A DNA stretch of 64,000 nt from NCBI GenBank assembly GCA_026119935.1, contig JALRMH010000027.1, positions 186,001 to 250,000 of the forward strand. The letters are read 5' to 3'. The notes below the pieces were generated by a model. It saw nothing but the letters and a program-made list of their open reading frames with translations. It had not been told where the DNA came from and ran no database searches. Both the position numbers and the translations under genes were made by a program. The first letter of the stretch is position 1. Every line of letters starts with the position of its first letter. This document shows positions 58,501-64,000 of the stretch, in pieces. The stretch is from Endothia cerciana. Its lineage: Eukaryota; Ascomycota; Sordariomycetes; Diaporthales; Cryphonectriaceae.

Positions 58501-59303
58501 TCAGCGAAGTTGGCCTCTTCAGGTGTCCCTAGGTTAGACGGTCGACCTTGACTACCGGAGATCCCTCTCTTGATCGCAGAAGACAACTAGAGCCTACATG
58601 CAAGTGGTATGGAGATGTCGGTAGTCCAGAGGACCAACAGCTGTGGCACGGCACCAGGTGCCCGGCTCGAAGGTTTCTACAATCAGCAACCCTGACCCAC
58701 CGAGGCTGGCTGTATCTAGATTGATCCGTATACTCAACTCAACCCTTCTCTTGTGACCCGAAATACGAGGCAATTCCATCGTGACCCAATAGACAGTTGG
58801 ATCTCAGCTTTGCCAGGCCATCACTGCTGTCAGAAATAATCAACCTATTCAAAAAACTTCGGCTAAATAAGTGTTATAACCAATCCAACATGCCAGGTCG
58901 CAAAATAGGTTATATATAACAAGCGTACAAAGATACCGTTGAACGCTTGATCGATTCTCGCTGAGTCGACACTGAAACCAAGGAGGATGCCTGGGACTGG
59001 GGTAAGTGCATTTTCCACCCGACTCTTCTTCTTGTCACTTGGAATAAGCTAAAACCGGGAATATTGAAGGGCTGACATAAGGTGCATAGATGTGAAATTC
59101 GAACGACAATATCGTGAACGGAAGATGCGAGAGAAGCAGAAAAACTCAAGACTGTCTGATGAGAGGACGCTACAGATGGGAACAAGCTCGACCTCCCAGA
59201 ATCATGCAGATGCATCTAGACTCATTCTGCATCTCATGATCATCTCACCGCGACAACTAGGTGATTTCAAGAATCAACGCCCTGCCGCCTATCGGTATCC
59301 TCC
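58501..59303. other. Spacer between convergent genes
   Basis: About 800 bases separating the 3' ends of the two accessory genes; no gene recognised. Confidence 0.45.
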
Positions 59304-59858
59304 CTATTTGTTATTAGTGAAGCTCCAGTACCAGATATCAAATGTGCCCCGTCCCCCAGTACTGCCAGAACCCCTAACCTCCTCACGCCTAAAGCGCAGC
59401 CAATTCACCTCCCCACTCCCAGCTCTTATAATGTCGTCTCTGAACTGCTGCTGAGCGATGCCAATGACCCACAGAGTCGACCCTTTTGCATTGGGTTCAT
59501 TGGGCACCCCAGAGGTCAGCGGCAGTTTGACTTTCTCAAAGTCCTGCAACACCCGAGTGATGAAATCTTGGGCTGAGTCATTGTTGACCTGGCTGTAGCA
59601 CTTGAGCTCAAGGAACTTTCGAACTCCATTCACGCCAGCAGGCTTTCGGAACTCAAGATCAACAGCATAAGTTGGGTGGTTGAGATAGATGTTTTGCTCC
59701 GTCCAGACCTGGTAACCGTCTTGGCCTTCCATGAACAACGCGATCTGGCCCTGGGCCCAGCGTTCCCAGCCACCATTCCAGGTGGGCGGAATGGGTAATT
59801 TGGTTTGTTGCTGGATCCAGCCCTTAACAAACGCGACAGGTGTGTCATTGATATTCAT
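59304..59858 (-). CDS. Small protein with PD-(D/E)XK-like motif
   Basis: Single exon of 184 residues from ATG at 59858 (MNINDTPVAFVKGWIQQQ). The centre has the pattern of a PD-(D/E)XK nuclease core: an Asp in YAVDLEFRK (about residue 76) on one strand and, about 18 residues on, FLELKCY with the E-x-K pair. It is preceded by a helix with WERWAQGQIALFM and a strand QVWTEQNIYLN. The second half (QDFITRVLQDFEKVKLP, TLWVIGIAQQQFRDD) fits the helix and strand that complete such a fold. No signal peptide. Fungal proteins of this shape are uncharacterised, and the fold often serves DNA cleavage or has lost catalysis. It lies tail-to-tail with the pore-forming-like gene. The gene call is fairly firm; the fold assignment is tentative. 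Confidence 0.7.
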   Translation of the reverse strand: MNINDTPVAFVKGWIQQQTKLPIPPTWNGGWERWAQGQIALFMEGQDGYQVWTEQNIYLNHPTYAVDLEFRKPAGVNGVRKFLELKCYSQVNNDSAQDFITRVLQDFEKVKLPLTSGVPNEPNAKGSTLWVIGIAQQQFRDDIIRAGSGEVNWLRFRREEVRGSGSTGGRGTFDIWYWSFTNNK

Positions 59859-62051
59859 TGTTAGATCGGGTAGGAATGGAAATGATAGCTGATGAAAAGT
59901 GTTGCTGTTGAGTAACAAAGAACAATCTGGTGTCCTGTCAATATCTGTTGCTCGCTCTGAGTGTATGAAGGCAAAGTGAAGATGTTTCTCGAGGATAACT
60001 GGAACAGAACTTGGGATGGATGACTTGTTATATATCCGATTATTGATGACCTATTAGCCCGCCACCTCTTCTCTTAATATTACGATACTTAGCTAACGGG
60101 GCTGTACTCAGCGAGATACATATATATTTTGAATACATGGTCACCTTCGTGCTACTGTTTGAGGGATGGAGTCTGGCTGAAGGAGGATGGCCCTCGTTAC
60201 TTACACCCCGACCAAACCATTTTCCGCTCCCGTAAGCCCCTGCGGTCTCCCTAATTAAGCTGTAACTGTAATTCACGGGAAAAAAAATAGATTGTTTAGC
60301 TTTGATAGGCTGCGATGTGTTCACCTTTGGAGCTGGACTTTTGAAGATCCTTGTTGTTTTGCATGTACCGCCAGTGACGACTAGTGAATGCTGAAGAGGA
60401 TGACGCCGGATTCCGATACTCCCGTGGTGCGAACTCTCGAGCTGAGGGTTAGATTGCTGGTGCCCAATCTTGAGGCGTGGAGTAGCTTTCTGACGACATA
60501 ATGGCAGCTTGCAATGGGATCACAACGTCTGTACGGACGCTTACGGATTCCTTAACGCCCGGGCGGAGAACAGTACTCACACTTCGCCACCCAGCTTGGT
60601 CGCACAATTCCACAGACAGCCTCGACGGTGGATTCGAGATAATCAATTCGGACCGTTTGTCAGCTTCCATGTTTCAAGTTGAGAAGTTGTGGCATGCTGA
60701 TGTCTACTCGCGGGCGCAGCCCGTAAGAGCACACTATCAAGATCCGCTCGTTCAAGCATTTGATGGCACGCGGCGTATTCGTTGATCGACACCTGTGCAC
60801 GAAGCCCGGAGCTATCTCCTTCAGAGTAGCATCAAGCTAGGTTTCCCAAGCGATATTGTGGCCTCTTTTGCACCTCTTGCGGCCGCAAGGACCCGAGTTA
60901 TCTGAGCAGTGGCCGTCACAAGCACTTTCACAAACAGTTGTGCAACCTTAGCGTCAGTAGTTGCAACGTAGTGGTGTAGTCAAGCGAAGATTTGCACGGT
61001 GTCTTTCAGCTCGAGAGGTCCGCGGTTTGTGGAAGCATTAACCCTTGGCGTGGCAATGCCGGGGTAGTAGATGGCAGTAGAACACTGCAGTACGACCACC
61101 ACCGTGACGAAGGTTCACATGCACAGTAAATGGCTGCACAGAGTGCACAGGGTAGAAATGCAATGGTACAAGGGGGACAAGGCTATGCCTTCTGAAGGCA
61201 AAAGATCCCGCCCCTTGTGTTTCGATTTGGCCGTATAACCAATACGCACTGAAGTTTAGCGATGTGATACCGTGGGGGCTAAGGCCGGGCCAGACTGAAC
61301 GCAAAGACTACCTAACACAAACTTTCCCCACCCACCTGTGGGCTCGTAATTCACCCTCTTCTACTGCAACCGACGTTACATCACAGAAGAAAGGGCAACA
61401 AGTACGGCCGAATCTAATTGAGTTGCTTCACAGACGTCGGCAGATCTACACGATTGCCGGGGGCAAGGCGGAAGAGGCGGAAGAAAATGGAATGGATACA
61501 TATCTACCTAGGTTTCTAAGTACTTGAATGGTGTGGCGATAAGCGCCAAGTTCGTCCAAAATTGACTGCTTGACTGCTTACATTGAGAGGTAACCTAAAT
61601 CCGGGACATTCTTTAACCACGCGGTGAGGGATATGCTCATTGATTATTCTGAACATGTTAACATGGCACTTCCTCAGCTACTCATCATCACCATAAGTCC
61701 CATGGGAAGGAGTCTTCATACTGGGCTGAAGTTTGCAAATGGTCTGCCTAGAATCGTACAGAGCTTGAGTATTTGGGTATGTAGACTAGCTCGATTCCGA
61801 ATACTTGACCTCGAGGGGAAGTGGTTTCGACCTAGAAACAAATCCTATCGATTTCGCCTCAAACGACATCCTCAGATTGTTGGTAAACATCTTTCTGAAC
61901 AACGATCCCAGCGGTACCGATATGCTGCTGCCGAGCATGAACAATGTGGGGTATTGGTATAGCCTCGACTTTATACTCCGTGGGTGGGCGGAAGGATGCG
62001 GCACTCGTTGATTTCCGGACGATTTCTCCGCCCCAGGGGGGTAGGCTATTC
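59859..62051. other. 2.2 kb without a supported gene
   Basis: Lower-GC spacer. A short minus-strand frame at 60449-60670 looks faintly protein-like and is listed as a finding. Otherwise there are only short unsupported frames. Confidence 0.45.
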
Positions 62052-63383
62052 TCAGACGAGGCCCTTGCTCTTCTTGCTGCTCATGTTGCGTAACGAGATC
62101 TTGCTAGCGTAGCTCCGTAGCCTGTTAACAGTGAGGTTTGCCGTCGTGATGCGCAGCGTGGGTATGCAAGCACAAATCACCGCAATGGAGCACTCGAGTT
62201 GGGTCCAGTACATTGGACGGCGCTTGATCGTCTTTACCAGAGAAAGGATCAGGAGGGAGGATTCTCGGTACTTCGAAAGGTGGAATGTGCACTCACATGT
62301 CACGTCGTAGCTATGGCTGGATTCCCGTTTAGCTTTGAGAAAGAAGGAGACCTTAGCGGCACTGATGCCAATGAGACTGATAGTTCAGGTTTCAGTCGAC
62401 TAGTCCCGACCTGGGCAATACACACAACCGGTTTTCAGCAATTGACATGGGACAGGTAGACCTACAACGCTCCGAGTACGAAGATGGCGCTCACTGCAAT
62501 CTTCCTTGTGGTGGGCATCCGGAGCTTCCACACCAGCGGCTGGGGGATGATAAATATGATGATATCCAGAAACAGGTCGCAGACGGTGGACGTAGAGTAT
62601 TTCGGTGCAAGGTGGAAGCATGCCGCCGTTTTGCTGCCCTCAGCGGGCGTAGCGTTGAAGCCTTCCCAATCTCCCGAGATTGGCCGACAGGTGAGGATGT
62701 TGCCAAGAGACATGGCCAGGCCACAGAGGGCGATGTATATAAGAAGCAAGATAGTTATAATGTTGAATTCGGTGCCGCGGAAGATGCGGCGATAGAAGAA
62801 AACGATGGAGCACTTCGTAAAGGTTAAGGAAGGAGTCGACAACAACGTGGTGCAGAACAAACACTACAGATCTGTTCAGTATCATTGTGCAGAGCTGGTT
62901 GCAAGTTTCAAGACATGTCTGGCTTCACACCTTCATGAATATGATGGTGCGGTTATTATACTCTGGAGTATCTTCCGCGTTTAATTTTACGTGAGAGCCG
63001 AGATCTCCCGCAATAGCAGCTGTGATATTGCCCATTATAGTATCATTGTTCGTATATGAGGGTTCTAATCTGAAATGCCGGAGACAGAGACATACCAACA
63101 CAGTTGGCCACGCCAACACCCACGGAGAGTATCTAACGACGAACGTGAGTCAACTGATTTGAGTCTGGAAAGATGCTACCATCTCCACCCAAAAGAAGGA
63201 AAAGAAAGAGGAGGGGAGGAGGGAGGGGGAGCTTACAAGTCCAGGTATGATGGTATAGTCATCTATACCGAACGGAATTCGCTGTGTAATCCGGACACGG
63301 AGTCGCAGGACCACAAAGATTATGGCTAGAACGGAAAACACAACGGAAACGATCACGACGTTGGCGCCGATTGAAAGCGCCAT
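62052..63383 (-). CDS. Rhodopsin-domain (PTH11-like) integral membrane protein
   Basis: Multi-exon minus-strand gene. Exons read as 63383-63237, 63132-63096, 63019-62931, 62863-62466, 62376-62297 and a last exon within about 62240-62052; introns are 67-104 bases with GTAAGC, GTATGT, GTGTGA, GTAGGT and GTGAGT donors. The protein has the usual seven-helix layout of fungal rhodopsin-domain proteins. Helix 1 is in MALSIGANVVIVSVVFSV, followed by LRVRITQRIPFGIDDYTIIPGL. TKCSIVFFYRRIF and LTCRPISGDWEGF follow, then FLDIIIFIIPQPLVWKLRM. Near the end comes WTQLECSIAVICACIPTLR. These proteins are often called PTH11-related receptors or occur in secondary-metabolite loci; their ligands are unknown. The join into the last exon does not keep frame with the best splice sites: the canonical join gives YDQAPSN and then needs a one-base change to reach MYWTQLE. 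The copy may therefore be damaged there. Confidence 0.78.
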
Positions 63384-64000
63384 GATACAAATTCAAAAGG
63401 TTTCTCAGTAGGCAAGAGACTCAGCAGATGGCTTTGCATGTGAGGCACGAGAGGAAGAGGGGGAGGAAGTTGGAAGGCATCTCTGCTATATCAAGGTGCC
63501 TTGGGACTGCCCTCGGACTCGATTCGGGCCATTCCTTGTGGACCCCAACTTGTGCAGAAACTAGGCTAATGACCACAAATGAGCAGGTGGAAGGCAGTAC
63601 GCGTAGCAGTACACGATTCATGATATTCTCTGGTGTGGCTGAGAGTCGAGCTGAAGGGTCTATTATCGGCGTGCGGTTGAAGACACTATTCAATTGGAAA
63701 TACATGGTTTAGAAATGCAGGCTGGTTGTCTGCTTCGCATTTCGGATGCATTCCGCTGGACCAATCCTGTTGCTGTATCACCAACAAGCAGTAACATTGT
63801 TACGACAGTCGTACTAGCCCCCAAACCTCGAACCACATGTTCCGGAATTCTCGATGCCGTTCGCTGTTTTGTCCGTGCAATATCTGCAGAGGATGATCTC
63901 ATTTGGGGCTGTTCCAACCGCACCCTTTTTTCACACCGGTTTATGCACAAGACGGATGTGCGAGAAAATGTCGATCCTGTGCAGATTGTGTCAGTGGCTA
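63384..64000. other. Right edge, no gene seen
   Basis: Upstream of the rhodopsin-domain gene; should contain its promoter. Short frames on both strands have no recognisable motif. Confidence 0.45.

Noticed and set aside
1..64000. Search for intact transposons, long terminal repeats or a CRISPR-like array
   Set aside because: No reverse transcriptase, integrase or transposase motifs and no regularly spaced repeats were noticed by eye; a repeat-finder would be needed to exclude degraded elements.

Overview
This window looks like chromosomal DNA of a filamentous ascomycete, most likely a Sordariomycete. The genes are GC-rich and carry short spliceosomal introns (about 50-230 bases, one of 428) with GTRNGT donors and YAG acceptors. 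The gene families are typical of that group: HET-domain proteins, an AA9 polysaccharide monooxygenase, a WSC-domain membrane protein, a fungal-specific transcription factor and a PTH11-like rhodopsin-domain protein. No tRNA, rRNA, CRISPR or intact transposon was recognised. Intron positions were worked out by hand from splice signals, reading phase and conserved motifs; none is backed by transcript data.

Left part (1-17257) is gene-poor and partly decayed. It holds the 3' end of a secreted type-B carboxylesterase, a WSC-domain single-pass membrane protein, a ruined MFS sugar transporter (stop codons and frame changes), a tiny secreted Gly/Ala-rich protein, a small Cys/His-rich protein, an unplaced 307-residue protein and a GFA-domain gene broken by several frame changes. 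Long gene-free stretches with homopolymer tracts lie between them.

Middle part (17258-50700) is the conserved, GC-rich core. In order it holds a PIN4/Cip2-like RRM-R3H RNA-binding protein with a very long gene-free region on its 5' side, an acidic Cys-containing protein, histone H2A.Z, an intact HET-domain protein, an F-box protein with membrane segments, an AA9 monooxygenase, a fungal-specific regulator, a short-chain dehydrogenase, a coiled-coil acidic protein, a Pro/Gly-rich protein, an EthD-like/alpha-beta hydrolase fusion and a SEC-C zinc-motif protein.

Right part (50701-64000) again looks accessory: lower GC, long empty stretches, a HET-domain gene broken by frameshifts, a protein with a pore-forming-protein-like Ser/Thr beta stretch, a small PD-(D/E)XK-like protein tail-to-tail with it, and a multi-exon rhodopsin-domain (PTH11-like) membrane protein whose last exon junction does not keep frame. 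The genes do not form one pathway. The common themes of the two flanks are self/non-self recognition (HET), secretion and gene decay; the core is housekeeping and regulation.
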